A stretch of 64,000 bases of DNA from Aliikangiella sp. G2MR2-5 (GTDB lineage: Bacteria > Pseudomonadota > Gammaproteobacteria > Enterobacterales > Kangiellaceae): assembly GCF_015687155.1 (NCBI RefSeq), contig NZ_JADPQF010000009.1, forward strand, positions 1 to 64,000. Direction: 5' to 3'. Of the stretch, positions 17,556 to 26,299 are shown piece by piece; within the stretch, counting starts at the first letter, position 1; every line of letters starts with the position of its first letter. A program made the position numbers and the translations under genes. The notes beneath the pieces are model-generated. The model was given only the letters and a program-made list of their open reading frames with translations, was not told the origin of the DNA and searched no databases.

Positions 17556-20500
17556 CTATCCAAAAAACTGACTTAATTTTTGTTTAAATTGCTTTACATC
17601 AATTGGTTTTATTAGATAATCAACAAATCCAGCTTTTTTTCCTCGCTCAATATCGTGTTGCATTGCATTAGCAGTGATGGCAATTACAGGAATATTGCTA
17701 GTTAACTCATTATTCTTTAGTTCATCTAGTACCTGATATCCGTCCATTCCAGGTAAATTAATATCCAGTAAAATAAGATCTGGATGATAAGAAATGGCGA
17801 TTTCTATGCCTAGCTCCGGGGAAGGGGAAGAAAGTAAGTTAATATCATTATTTGCTTGAATTATTTTTTCAACCAATTTTAAGTTAGCAGGGTTATCTTC
17901 GATATACAGAACCTTGTGTTGTTTATGACCATGTGACATGGAAGAAGTAGCAGTAGTTTTTTCTCTAATATTCTGGTAGCTTAAATTCGAGCGGCGGCTA
18001 GCATTTCTGGACAAACTCCCTTCGGGCAAAGTAATCCAGAATGTGCTTCCTACACCAGCTTCCGACTCAACGCCTACTGACCCTCCCATTTGCTCAACAA
18101 TACTCCTGACAAGGGCAAGTCCAATGCCTGTACCTTCAATACTGCTATTTTCGGCTTCTAATCGATTAAATGGCTGAAAAAGTTCTCCGATTCTATTTTT
18201 TGCAATCCCTAGTCCTGTATCGATAATCAATATTTTTGTTTCTCCATTTTCTTTCTTATCAAGTTTTAGTTCGACCGAACCATTTTTCTTGTTGTATTTA
18301 ATCGCGTTGGACAACAAGTTGAGTAAAACCTGACGTAGCCTTACTCTATCAGACCAGACTGTTCCTGAGCCAATAGAGTCATACCGGATTTCTATATTTT
18401 TACCTTGAGCAAGAGGTGATACCAGTTTCATACAATCTTCAACCGTTTTCCGCACACTCACAGGCTCCAAAGTCAGGTCAATTTTTCCCGATTCAACTTT
18501 TGCCAGGTCTAACACATCGTTAATCAGCGATAGTAAATGCTTTCCAGCTTTTTCTACTTCTTGTGCGCACTCTTTTTCGTCTGCATTAATTGATTTACTA
18601 TTAAGAATTAGCTGATTAAACCCAATAATCGCATTCATGGGTGTCCTCAGCTCATGACTCATATTGGATAGAAAATCCGACTTGGCCTGATTCGCTTTTC
18701 TCGCTTCTTCCAAAGAAATCAGCATTTCCTCTTCAGCTCTTTTACGCTCATCAATATTTATTGAATAGCCTAATATTTCCTGAGGTTCGCCTAATTCATT
18801 CTTTATCAGTACCAGCTTATCCATAACCCAGCTATATTGTCCTGAAGCATCTAATATGCGGTACTCTCGCTGATAGGTCCCTGCTTGCATCAACTTTGAG
18901 TAATCATCCTCCAATTTTTTTCGATCGTCTGGATGAATTCTATCTAACCAGAAATCCTGACTTTCGATAAATATTTTTGGTGAGTATCCTAACTGTTTCT
19001 TAATGTTTGAACTAATCCAGGTCATTTTTAAGGGAGGATTCTTATCGCAGGTAAACAGTGTCACCGGAGTTTCGGAAATTAAAAAGTCCAACCTCGACTC
19101 ACTTTCTTTGAGGATTTCCTCAGCATTTTTTCTTTCACTAATATCCCGCACTATTGCAACGAGGTTCGACTCAGCTCCATGTGAACCGATATACTGCAGA
19201 AAGATCTCTACCGGTGTTTTTCGACCATCTTTGGCTTTTACTATAGCTTCCTTCCTGAATGTGGACAGCTCGCCAAGTCTCATCGAGTTGGCCAGGTTAA
19301 CCATTTGCTCTTTGCTGACATTTACCAGAATTTCATCCGGAAGGATCGAAAATATCTCTTCGCGAGTATAGCCGAGAAGTTTTAATGCGCCTTGATTAAC
19401 ATAGGTAAAGCTGAGATTTTTGGCGTCAGCAATAAATACGGCATCGAGAGTTTGATCAAGCGTTTCTCTAAATCTTTGAAGTACCTGTTCAGAACTACGT
19501 CTTTCAATTTCATTTTCGATGCGAGAAGCAAATATTTTCAGAATTGCGAGTTTGTTGCGGGGATCATGAATGACCTTCTTATCCATAATTCCTATCACAC
19601 CAATACTTTCACCTTTTCGGTTTATCAACCTAACGCCGATAAAACTTTCAATATCATTCGTGTTGGCCCACTGTATATCGGAAAAACTTTCACTCATACC
19701 ACTCGAACAAAGATAAGTCTTTTGTTCAAGCAAGTACTCTATGGGAGTTCCTTTTGCGTCAAATTTATAACTTTTAACAAGGTTGCTATTATCCCAATAG
19801 GCGAGCATTTTGAAATGTGTTTTCTCGGTTGGAATGGCGAAGAAACAGGAGTCAACTTGACAGGTTTTCGCCAGTCCTTCCATCATTCGTTGAAAGAAGT
19901 TTTTGTCGGTAACGGCGACCATATTTTCTACGAGCGCCTGTAGTGCGAATTGATGTTGCTTAGTCTCAGTAATGTTCGTTCGAATTGAGGTATATCGGTA
20001 CGGTTTTCCTTCATTATCAAGAAACGGTGTAATCGTTGAGCTAACCCAGTAGAGACTGCCATCCTTACGACGATTACAAATTTCACCATGCCAGGTTTTA
20101 CCAGATGATATACAACTCCACAAACTTTGATAAAAGTCTGACGAATGAACTCCGGACTTGAGAATTCGATGATTTTGTCCAATTAACTCTTCTTTTGAAT
20201 AACCGCTAATATTACAGAATCTTTCATTAACGGCAATGATGTTTCCTCGTCTATCAGTCGTACTGACTATGGCGTGTTCGTCCAGTGAATATTGAATTCT
20301 TTCCAATTCGTAGAGATTCTTTTCAAGCCGTTGTTTGGTCGCTTTTATTTCTCTGTACCTGAAGGCTCTAACCGTAACCATCGAAACAAGATGCTTGCCA
20401 TCAACCGGTTTCACCAGAAAATCATCACCTCCTAATCTCAAAGCATTAATCTGTTGTATCGGATCTTCCTCGGAGGAGAGAAAAATGATCGGAATATCCA

Positions 20501-21497
20501 GATATTCAGACTTAAGCCGTATCATCGATGCAAGTTCAGGTCCCATTATTTTTGGCATATAGACATCAAGCACAATAACATCCGGCCGAAAAGATTCGAG
20601 CAAATCCAATGCTTTTGTTGGGTCAGAAAGTTCTTCTACTTCTATCCCCACCTGGGCGAGATTAAGACTCTGTATCTCTAATACAAACTTGTCGTCATCA
20701 ACCATCAATACTTTTATTGGTTTTTGCGGCCTTTTCTGTGCAAGCATTGAGATCCCTTCTATCAAGGTATCGGGGTCAAATGGCTTACAAATATATCGAC
20801 TCGCGCCAGCTTTAAATGCCGCTAAACGTGCTTCTTGTGATTGTTCTACGGAAACAACAATTATGGGAATTGTATGCCTTTGCTGATCGGTAAGATTCTG
20901 AATTGCCTCTATACCGGCATAGTGATTTCCTTCCAGATTTAAATCCATTAGTACGACATTGGGTAACTCAGAATTTTCTTTAAGTAACCCTTTTTTGAAC
21001 TGTTCTGTCGAAAAAAAACACTTGGCTCGAAAACCTGATTGAACAACCAGATTTTCTAGCACTCTGGATTGCTCTTCATCATCTTCGACAATAAAGACCA
21101 AAGGACTGTCTTTTAGAACATTGCTCCCAGCGGTTTGAAATGAGCCGAACGGACGGATTTTAGGTGGTGAAGTTAGCTGGTTTTGAATAGTACTAAGTAA
21201 TGAATCAATGGTCTGCCATTCTGTTTCGTTGGCAGACAGTTCATGCAACTTTTCATTGAGTAGCAGTAGTTCTAGCTGTCCCGCACTATTATAAACGGAT
21301 GAATGCTCATACACCCCGGCTAAACCTTTCAGGTTGTGCACCAGCAGCCGCAAATCAATTTGTAGCTCGGGCGAATTGGTTTCTTTCTTGAGCTTTTGAC
21401 AAAGACCATAAATTTCGACAAACCTGGCTTGAAGCTTACTAACGTAAGCTTTGTCAATTTTGCTAAGGCTGACAGCTGGTGATTTATCGCTTTTCAC
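17556..21497 (-). CDS. Giant hybrid histidine kinase: Hpt-REC-REC-PAS-GAF-PAS-PAS-HK-REC
   Basis: 1313 residues, GTG start at 21497 with a weak ribosome-binding site. Domains in order: Hpt with HNLKG (His54); receiver 1 (~133-250, Asp185, Lys238); receiver 2 (~261-378, Asp311, Lys363); PAS (~400-515); GAF-like (~520-680); two PAS domains (~685-925); HisKA with SHELRTPMNAIIGF; ATPase with GTGIGLALV; and a C-terminal receiver (LLDINLPGMDG). It is cytoplasmic, with no membrane helix seen. Having the Hpt and two receivers at the N-terminus is the reverse of the common order and would allow an internal multistep relay. It precedes the multi-PAS kinase in one operon. Confidence 0.93.
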   Translation of the reverse strand: MKSDKSPAVSLSKIDKAYVSKLQARFVEIYGLCQKLKKETNSPELQIDLRLLVHNLKGLAGVYEHSSVYNSAGQLELLLLNEKLHELSANETEWQTIDSLLSTIQNQLTSPPKIRPFGSFQTAGSNVLKDSPLVFIVEDDEEQSRVLENLVVQSGFRAKCFFSTEQFKKGLLKENSELPNVVLMDLNLEGNHYAGIEAIQNLTDQQRHTIPIIVVSVEQSQEARLAAFKAGASRYICKPFDPDTLIEGISMLAQKRPQKPIKVLMVDDDKFVLEIQSLNLAQVGIEVEELSDPTKALDLLESFRPDVIVLDVYMPKIMGPELASMIRLKSEYLDIPIIFLSSEEDPIQQINALRLGGDDFLVKPVDGKHLVSMVTVRAFRYREIKATKQRLEKNLYELERIQYSLDEHAIVSTTDRRGNIIAVNERFCNISGYSKEELIGQNHRILKSGVHSSDFYQSLWSCISSGKTWHGEICNRRKDGSLYWVSSTITPFLDNEGKPYRYTSIRTNITETKQHQFALQALVENMVAVTDKNFFQRMMEGLAKTCQVDSCFFAIPTEKTHFKMLAYWDNSNLVKSYKFDAKGTPIEYLLEQKTYLCSSGMSESFSDIQWANTNDIESFIGVRLINRKGESIGVIGIMDKKVIHDPRNKLAILKIFASRIENEIERRSSEQVLQRFRETLDQTLDAVFIADAKNLSFTYVNQGALKLLGYTREEIFSILPDEILVNVSKEQMVNLANSMRLGELSTFRKEAIVKAKDGRKTPVEIFLQYIGSHGAESNLVAIVRDISERKNAEEILKESESRLDFLISETPVTLFTCDKNPPLKMTWISSNIKKQLGYSPKIFIESQDFWLDRIHPDDRKKLEDDYSKLMQAGTYQREYRILDASGQYSWVMDKLVLIKNELGEPQEILGYSINIDERKRAEEEMLISLEEARKANQAKSDFLSNMSHELRTPMNAIIGFNQLILNSKSINADEKECAQEVEKAGKHLLSLINDVLDLAKVESGKIDLTLEPVSVRKTVEDCMKLVSPLAQGKNIEIRYDSIGSGTVWSDRVRLRQVLLNLLSNAIKYNKKNGSVELKLDKKENGETKILIIDTGLGIAKNRIGELFQPFNRLEAENSSIEGTGIGLALVRSIVEQMGGSVGVESEAGVGSTFWITLPEGSLSRNASRRSNLSYQNIREKTTATSSMSHGHKQHKVLYIEDNPANLKLVEKIIQANNDINLLSSPSPELGIEIAISYHPDLILLDINLPGMDGYQVLDELKNNELTSNIPVIAITANAMQHDIERGKKAGFVDYLIKPIDVKQFKQKLSQFFG

Positions 21498-21685
21498 AGT
21501 CTAAGATCCCATAATTTTCCTGTCCAGAATGTCACAAGGCTCTGATGCATCATCCCCCATCAGACCTGAACTATTTATTTTTTCTCTTTGTTTTCTCTGT
21601 TATCATCACAATCAACCTCTTTATAAAAATCAACAAGCCAGACAATCTCAAAGTTTTCACTTTGAAATACTAATCGGTTGCTTGT

Positions 21686-22741
21686 CTAGTCAGAAAATCG
21701 TGATCGAATTTCGAGAATACCCGGCAATATATTCAAAAACGTCTCGACTACTCTTGGTTCGAAATGGCTGCCCTTGTTAGTCTGGATAAACTCTATAGCT
21801 TGTTCGATAGGCCAGGCTTTTTTGTAAGGACGTTCAGAAGTTAGAGCATCAAAAACGTCAGCAAGCGCAGCTATTCTGCCGGCTTCAGGAATTTCTTCAC
21901 CTCGGGTTCCATTGGGGTAGCCTGAGCCATCCCATTTTTCGTGGTGAGTAAGGGCGATCTCTCTCGCCATAACGAGAAGCTCAGAGTCATCCCCGTCGAG
22001 TAGTTGAGCACCTATTTGCGCATGGGTCTTCATAATCTCCCACTCATCAGGTTCAAATCTTCCCGGCTTAAGCAATATGTGATCTGGGATCCCTATTTTG
22101 CCAATATCATGCATGGGACTGGCGTTAAGTATCAATTTACAATCTTTCTCATTCCAGCCAAGCGCCTCTGCCAGTAATGCGCAAGAGTGACTCATGCGCA
22201 AAATGTGATTACCTGTCTCTTCATCGCGATATTCGGCTGCTTTACCCAACCGCTGCACCACTTGTAACCTGGTATCTTCCAGCTCCTTAGTTCGCTCCTG
22301 AACAAGTTGCTCCAGCAAAGCTTTTTGATCATGAAGAAAATGATGGGCAAGTTGAGCATCAAGCAAATTTTTAACCCGCATCAGCAGCTCATTAGTGTCA
22401 AAAGGCTTGGAAATGTAATCTCGAGCCCCAAGTTCAAGCGCTTGAAATAACGTATCCTGACTATTTTGTGCCGTTAAAATAACTACCGGAGGTAACAAAT
22501 CGTCGTTTAATGCATTCAGCCGCTTTAACACCTCGAACCCGTTCAAATAAGGCATATTGATGTCCAGCAAGATAAGCTCTGGACGATTTGCTCTATAGGT
22601 ATCGACGACCTCCCTGGGATCATCGATTAATACGAGGTCTTTATAGTTACTCCGGCGTAAAACTTTTTCGACTAGCTTCAGGTTCGACTGGTTGTCATCG
22701 ACAATCATTATTTTTTTCGAATAATTGTCTGTTTGATACAC
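21686..22741 (-). CDS. Response regulator with HD-GYP cyclic-di-GMP phosphodiesterase domain
   Basis: 351 residues from GTG 22741, chosen because GGGAG lies six bases upstream. A GTG ten codons earlier (22771) has no clear site. The receiver (~8-125) shows IVDDN, phosphosite LLDINMPYLNG and the Lys in ISKPFD. A helical linker leads to the HD-GYP domain with HDIGKIGIPD, THAQIG and HHEKWDGSGYP, all metal and signature residues present. It should hydrolyse cyclic-di-GMP under control of phosphorylation and so affect motility or attachment. It lies 188 bp upstream of the hybrid kinase gene on the same strand and is probably a target of that relay. Confidence 0.92.
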   Translation of the reverse strand: MYQTDNYSKKIMIVDDNQSNLKLVEKVLRRSNYKDLVLIDDPREVVDTYRANRPELILLDINMPYLNGFEVLKRLNALNDDLLPPVVILTAQNSQDTLFQALELGARDYISKPFDTNELLMRVKNLLDAQLAHHFLHDQKALLEQLVQERTKELEDTRLQVVQRLGKAAEYRDEETGNHILRMSHSCALLAEALGWNEKDCKLILNASPMHDIGKIGIPDHILLKPGRFEPDEWEIMKTHAQIGAQLLDGDDSELLVMAREIALTHHEKWDGSGYPNGTRGEEIPEAGRIAALADVFDALTSERPYKKAWPIEQAIEFIQTNKGSHFEPRVVETFLNILPGILEIRSRFSD

Positions 22742-22889
22742 GCTAAACTCCCACAAATACCGCCCATTCACTAAGAATAGTAGATTTTGTGAAATTCTCC
22801 TTAAAATTCACGGTATTACTGATTGTTCTGTCGCCTGCTGGGCTATCCATACACAGCGCCATTCGCACCAGAACAACGCCCCTCTTATT

Positions 22890-24704
22890 TTAGCGCTCGT
22901 TACTATCCTTTTTCTCCTTTTTATCTCTTTGCAGCACCTGTTTAAGATCTTCCATTCGCTGTCTGACCGCTGCGCCATAACTTTTGTCATCTCCCCATAG
23001 AGAAGCCAGCATCGTCAGTGACTGTTGATCATGTAGCGCAAACATCTTACCAGCCTCTTCAGCTTGCTGGTAATTAACGCCCAACTCAGTTAATGCCTGG
23101 ATACCGAGGCGCAGCGCAGAGTCAAATGTTTCTCTTTGGTATCCGGCAATGTCTTCTCGAATTAACTCGTAGGCATGACGTCTGTCGATAGCTCGTGCGA
23201 GTATTCTCAAGTGTGGAAAATACTTTTTTGAAGTCTTTACAATTTCAAGCGTTTTATCTGGCTCATCAACCGCGATAACTAAAACCTGGGCTTCGTTTGC
23301 TCCTGCCGCAATCAACAGATCTTTCCTCGAAGCATCTCCGTAGTACACCTTGTTGCCAAAACGCCGTAACAAATCGATTTGACTGGGACTATGATCGAGA
23401 ATGGTTAAATGAAATCCTTGAGAGTCCAGTAAGCGGCCAATGATTTGTCCAAAGCGGCCGTATCCTGCAATAATTGCGTTACAGGTAGGTTCGATTTCAT
23501 CTTTTTCGCCATTTAACACTTTTTGCCCTGGTTGACTGTTATACCATTCGAAAAAAATAATCAGTAACGGAGAAACCAGCATCGAGAGTGCAACCACCAC
23601 AGTTAAAGTATTACTAATTTGATGATCAAACACTCCAAAATTTAAGCCTGTTGAAGTAATTACAAAGGCAAATTCACCTCCTTGAGCAAGAGCGAATGTA
23701 AACAGGAAGCCTTGTTTATTACCCATCTTAAAAATAATGGAAAGAACTGCCAAAACCAGCGCTTTGAGTGCAATCAAACCAATTGTCGCTCCCGAAATCA
23801 GAAGAGGTGATTCAATGAGCACAGAAAAGTCAATATTGGCGCCAACGGTTATAAAAAAGAGTCCTAAAAGCATTCCCTTAAACGGCTCGATATCAACTTC
23901 CAGTTCATGTCTGAACTCACTTTCAGCCAACACCACGCCAGCAAGAAAAGTCCCCAGTGCAGGAGACAGTCCAATCGCTTGCATAAGCACCGCAGTGGCA
24001 ACAACTATCAACAAAGCAAATGCGGTAAAAATTTCGCGCAAATGAGTTTCAGCAATAAAACGGAATATAGGTGCTGACAAGTATTTTCCACCGACGACAA
24101 TACTGACGACAGTTGCGATGGTTACGATAATCTGTACCCAGACCGGGTAATCAGCAATCAAACTTTGATGAGAAACAGGATCATTGGTAGCAGCCGAGGA
24201 AACCGCCAATAATGGTAGTAAAGCGAGAATTGGTATTACCGCAATATCTTGAAAAAGTAGTACCGAAAAGGCATTTTTCCCGGCCTGTGTTTTCAGAAGT
24301 CCTCGCTCAGATAGCGACTGAATCACAATCGCTGTTGATGATAAAGCGATAGCCAACCCTATCCCCAGGCTGGTTTTCCAACTTAATGAAGACAGTTGCA
24401 TTATAAAAAAAGTGACAAGCAACGCAGTAGCCGCAACTTGTAGAACGCCGAGTCCGAGAATTGTTTTTCTTAATCCCCAAAGTAACCCCGGACGAAGCTC
24501 CAGGCCTATAAGAAAAAGCATCATAACCACCCCAAACTCAGCGAAATGCATTAGATCGGCATGATTATCAACTAGCTTGAGCGCAAAAGGACCGATTAAA
24601 ATCCCTGCGAGTAAATAACCAAGTACCGAGCCCAACCCCAATCGTTTAGCGATAGGAACAGAAATTACGGCAGCACATAGATAAATCATTGAAGCGGCGA
24701 GCAT
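22890..24704 (-). CDS. KefB/KefC-type potassium/proton antiporter
   Basis: 604 residues. Residues 1-380 form the CPA2 exchanger with ~12 helices, including LGSVLGYLLAGILIGP and LFLIGLELRP. Residues ~405-520 form a nucleotide-binding RCK domain starting AIIAGYGRFGQIIGRLL and including VYYGDASRKDLL, closely like E. coli KefB/KefC. Those proteins release K+ and acidify the cytoplasm when glutathione adducts of electrophiles bind. Full length matches KefB/KefC. No KefF/KefG-type oxidoreductase gene is adjacent. Divergent from the UspE-like gene, a plausible stress-response pairing. Confidence 0.9.
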   Translation of the reverse strand: MLAASMIYLCAAVISVPIAKRLGLGSVLGYLLAGILIGPFALKLVDNHADLMHFAEFGVVMMLFLIGLELRPGLLWGLRKTILGLGVLQVAATALLVTFFIMQLSSLSWKTSLGIGLAIALSSTAIVIQSLSERGLLKTQAGKNAFSVLLFQDIAVIPILALLPLLAVSSAATNDPVSHQSLIADYPVWVQIIVTIATVVSIVVGGKYLSAPIFRFIAETHLREIFTAFALLIVVATAVLMQAIGLSPALGTFLAGVVLAESEFRHELEVDIEPFKGMLLGLFFITVGANIDFSVLIESPLLISGATIGLIALKALVLAVLSIIFKMGNKQGFLFTFALAQGGEFAFVITSTGLNFGVFDHQISNTLTVVVALSMLVSPLLIIFFEWYNSQPGQKVLNGEKDEIEPTCNAIIAGYGRFGQIIGRLLDSQGFHLTILDHSPSQIDLLRRFGNKVYYGDASRKDLLIAAGANEAQVLVIAVDEPDKTLEIVKTSKKYFPHLRILARAIDRRHAYELIREDIAGYQRETFDSALRLGIQALTELGVNYQQAEEAGKMFALHDQQSLTMLASLWGDDKSYGAAVRQRMEDLKQVLQRDKKEKKDSNER

Positions 24705-25270
24705 AGAAATATTCTTTTTATGTTGGTTCTATGTTAAATCTAGTTGAGAAGCGACTATTTTTGAAGTCGGTTGTTGTGGCGCAGTATTTCATTCGCTCCG
24801 AAGAGCCTGCCAGGGAGTGCTATTCAGAGCTATTCAGAGTTATTGAGTGATACAGGCGAAATCTGAAGCAGGACAGCTCAGTTAGCAGATTCAAATGGAG
24901 GATTAACTGACCAGAACAGTGCAGGATGGATACTTTGAGAATATTCATACTGCGACATACGATCTACAACTAACAACTAACAAAACAGTCATCACCTACT
25001 TTTTATCGTTTCGATAGAAAGCTGAGTTAATGACAACTTGCATTCCAACTTTTTGTTTAATCCCTAAAATATCTCAGGGCGATATTTATTAGACTGTCTG
25101 ATGCTTATTGGTGACTGCTCGTTTTTATAGGCATATACTTTTTTAGACCACTTGGAATACCAATCCGGTTCGGCTAAATAAAACCTATTCTCCAGGACGG
25201 TTCACTAAATTTTTCGATATCTACAGCCTGTTTATAACAGGATTTCGTGTTGTCGATAAGGAGGAGCAAA
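24705..25270. other. Intergenic region between divergent kef-like and uspE-like genes
   Basis: About 560 bases without a credible gene. It holds a short tandem repeat (24821-24845, 10-bp unit CTATTCAGAG/TATTCAGAGT, 2.5 copies) and an AT-rich part before the UspE-like gene. Promoters for both flanking genes must be here, but I cannot point to a convincing pair of boxes. Confidence 0.5.
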
Positions 25271-26167
25271 ATGGACAGTTTCCGCAAGGTACTAATTATT
25301 GATAATGACAACGAAAGTCTGCAATTAGTCATTGACCATGCCTTAACGGTAAAAGATTCGTCTGACACCGAGTTTCACTTTTTAAGTTGTAAACCTCAAG
25401 AAGTCCCGTTTATATCGGAGGCCAGTCCAGACAGACATAAGCAGTTTTTTCATGAACGAAAAGAAGAGCGAGTGAACTACCTCGTTCAACTTGCTGAAGA
25501 ACATATTCCCGCAACCCATAGAGTTGAAATCCATGATTTATGGACTCATCCTCCGATGGAAGCTATCGAACTCGCTTGTGAACTAATCAAACCCGACCTA
25601 CTGGTTAAGTTATCGGATCCGAATCATTATTCGGAGTTTTTTCATAGTAGAACGCTAGATTACAAGCTCATTAAAAGCTGTCCAACGGCATTAATGCTCG
25701 TTAGAAAAGACGAATTTGGAGATAAAAAGGTACTTGCCGCAATCGATGGCGGAACACAAGATAACGTAAAATGTGAGTTGAATGAAAACATTCTGGAGTG
25801 GGCAGAATCTATTGCCGGCTCTTTCGGCTCTTTACCTAGTCTGATCAGTGCTCATATGACTCCGATCCTCGATCCGGCTGAGTCGTATCAAAATAAAACA
25901 CTCCGCAGATACCGTCAGAAAGTCGTTGAAGAACAGCACGAAAATATTCAATCATTGGTGAAGCATAGACACTTTCACCTGAAAGACAGACACATTGTAG
26001 AGGGCTATATAGAAGATCGAATTAACGAGTTGGTCGAAAAAGAAAACTATCGGCTGGTCGTTTTAGGCAATCACAGAAACCGAGGACTTAGAGGGCACTT
26101 TGTTGCCAATACCGCAGAGCGATTAATGGAAAGAGGAAAGTCTGATTTACTTCTTGTCCCCTATTAA
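25271..26167 (+). CDS. UspE-like tandem universal stress protein
   Basis: 298 residues from the ATG at 25271, which has a near-perfect AAGGAGGAG site (25258-25266); an upstream TTG is not needed. It is a double Usp protein. The first half begins KVLIIDNDNESLQ. The second half begins KVLAAIDGG and ends with the ATP-binding-type signature VVLGNHRNRG...GHFVANTAERLM and the terminal LLLVPY strand. Arrangement and C-terminus resemble E. coli UspE. The first half lacks the glycine-rich nucleotide loop, as is usual in such tandem proteins. Cytoplasmic stress role is by family. Confidence 0.85.
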   Translation: MDSFRKVLIIDNDNESLQLVIDHALTVKDSSDTEFHFLSCKPQEVPFISEASPDRHKQFFHERKEERVNYLVQLAEEHIPATHRVEIHDLWTHPPMEAIELACELIKPDLLVKLSDPNHYSEFFHSRTLDYKLIKSCPTALMLVRKDEFGDKKVLAAIDGGTQDNVKCELNENILEWAESIAGSFGSLPSLISAHMTPILDPAESYQNKTLRRYRQKVVEEQHENIQSLVKHRHFHLKDRHIVEGYIEDRINELVEKENYRLVVLGNHRNRGLRGHFVANTAERLMERGKSDLLLVPY

Positions 26168-26235
26168 CAAGAGTTAAATCGCTATCGAAATACAAACACG
26201 ATTTTTTCACCAAAAAAGAAAATAATATTCTGCCC

Positions 26236-26266
26236 AACAAAAAATGCCACCCTGGTGGGTGGCATC
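26236..26266 (-). terminator. Rho-independent terminator of the TonB-dependent receptor gene
   Basis: A 9-bp GC-rich stem (26244-26252 with 26257-26265) with a TGGT/ACCA tetraloop is followed on the minus strand by T6. It lies just past the receptor stop. Confidence 0.85.
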
Positions 26267-26299
26267 AGATTACAGGTGAATCAAATCGATCTTATTTGC

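Noticed and set aside
22808-22990. Small frame after the antiporter gene
   Set aside because: It overlaps the end of the kef-like gene in another frame, without a ribosome-binding site.
24821-24845. Start of a CRISPR-like repeat
   Set aside because: Only 2.5 direct copies of 10 bp with no spacers and no cas genes.
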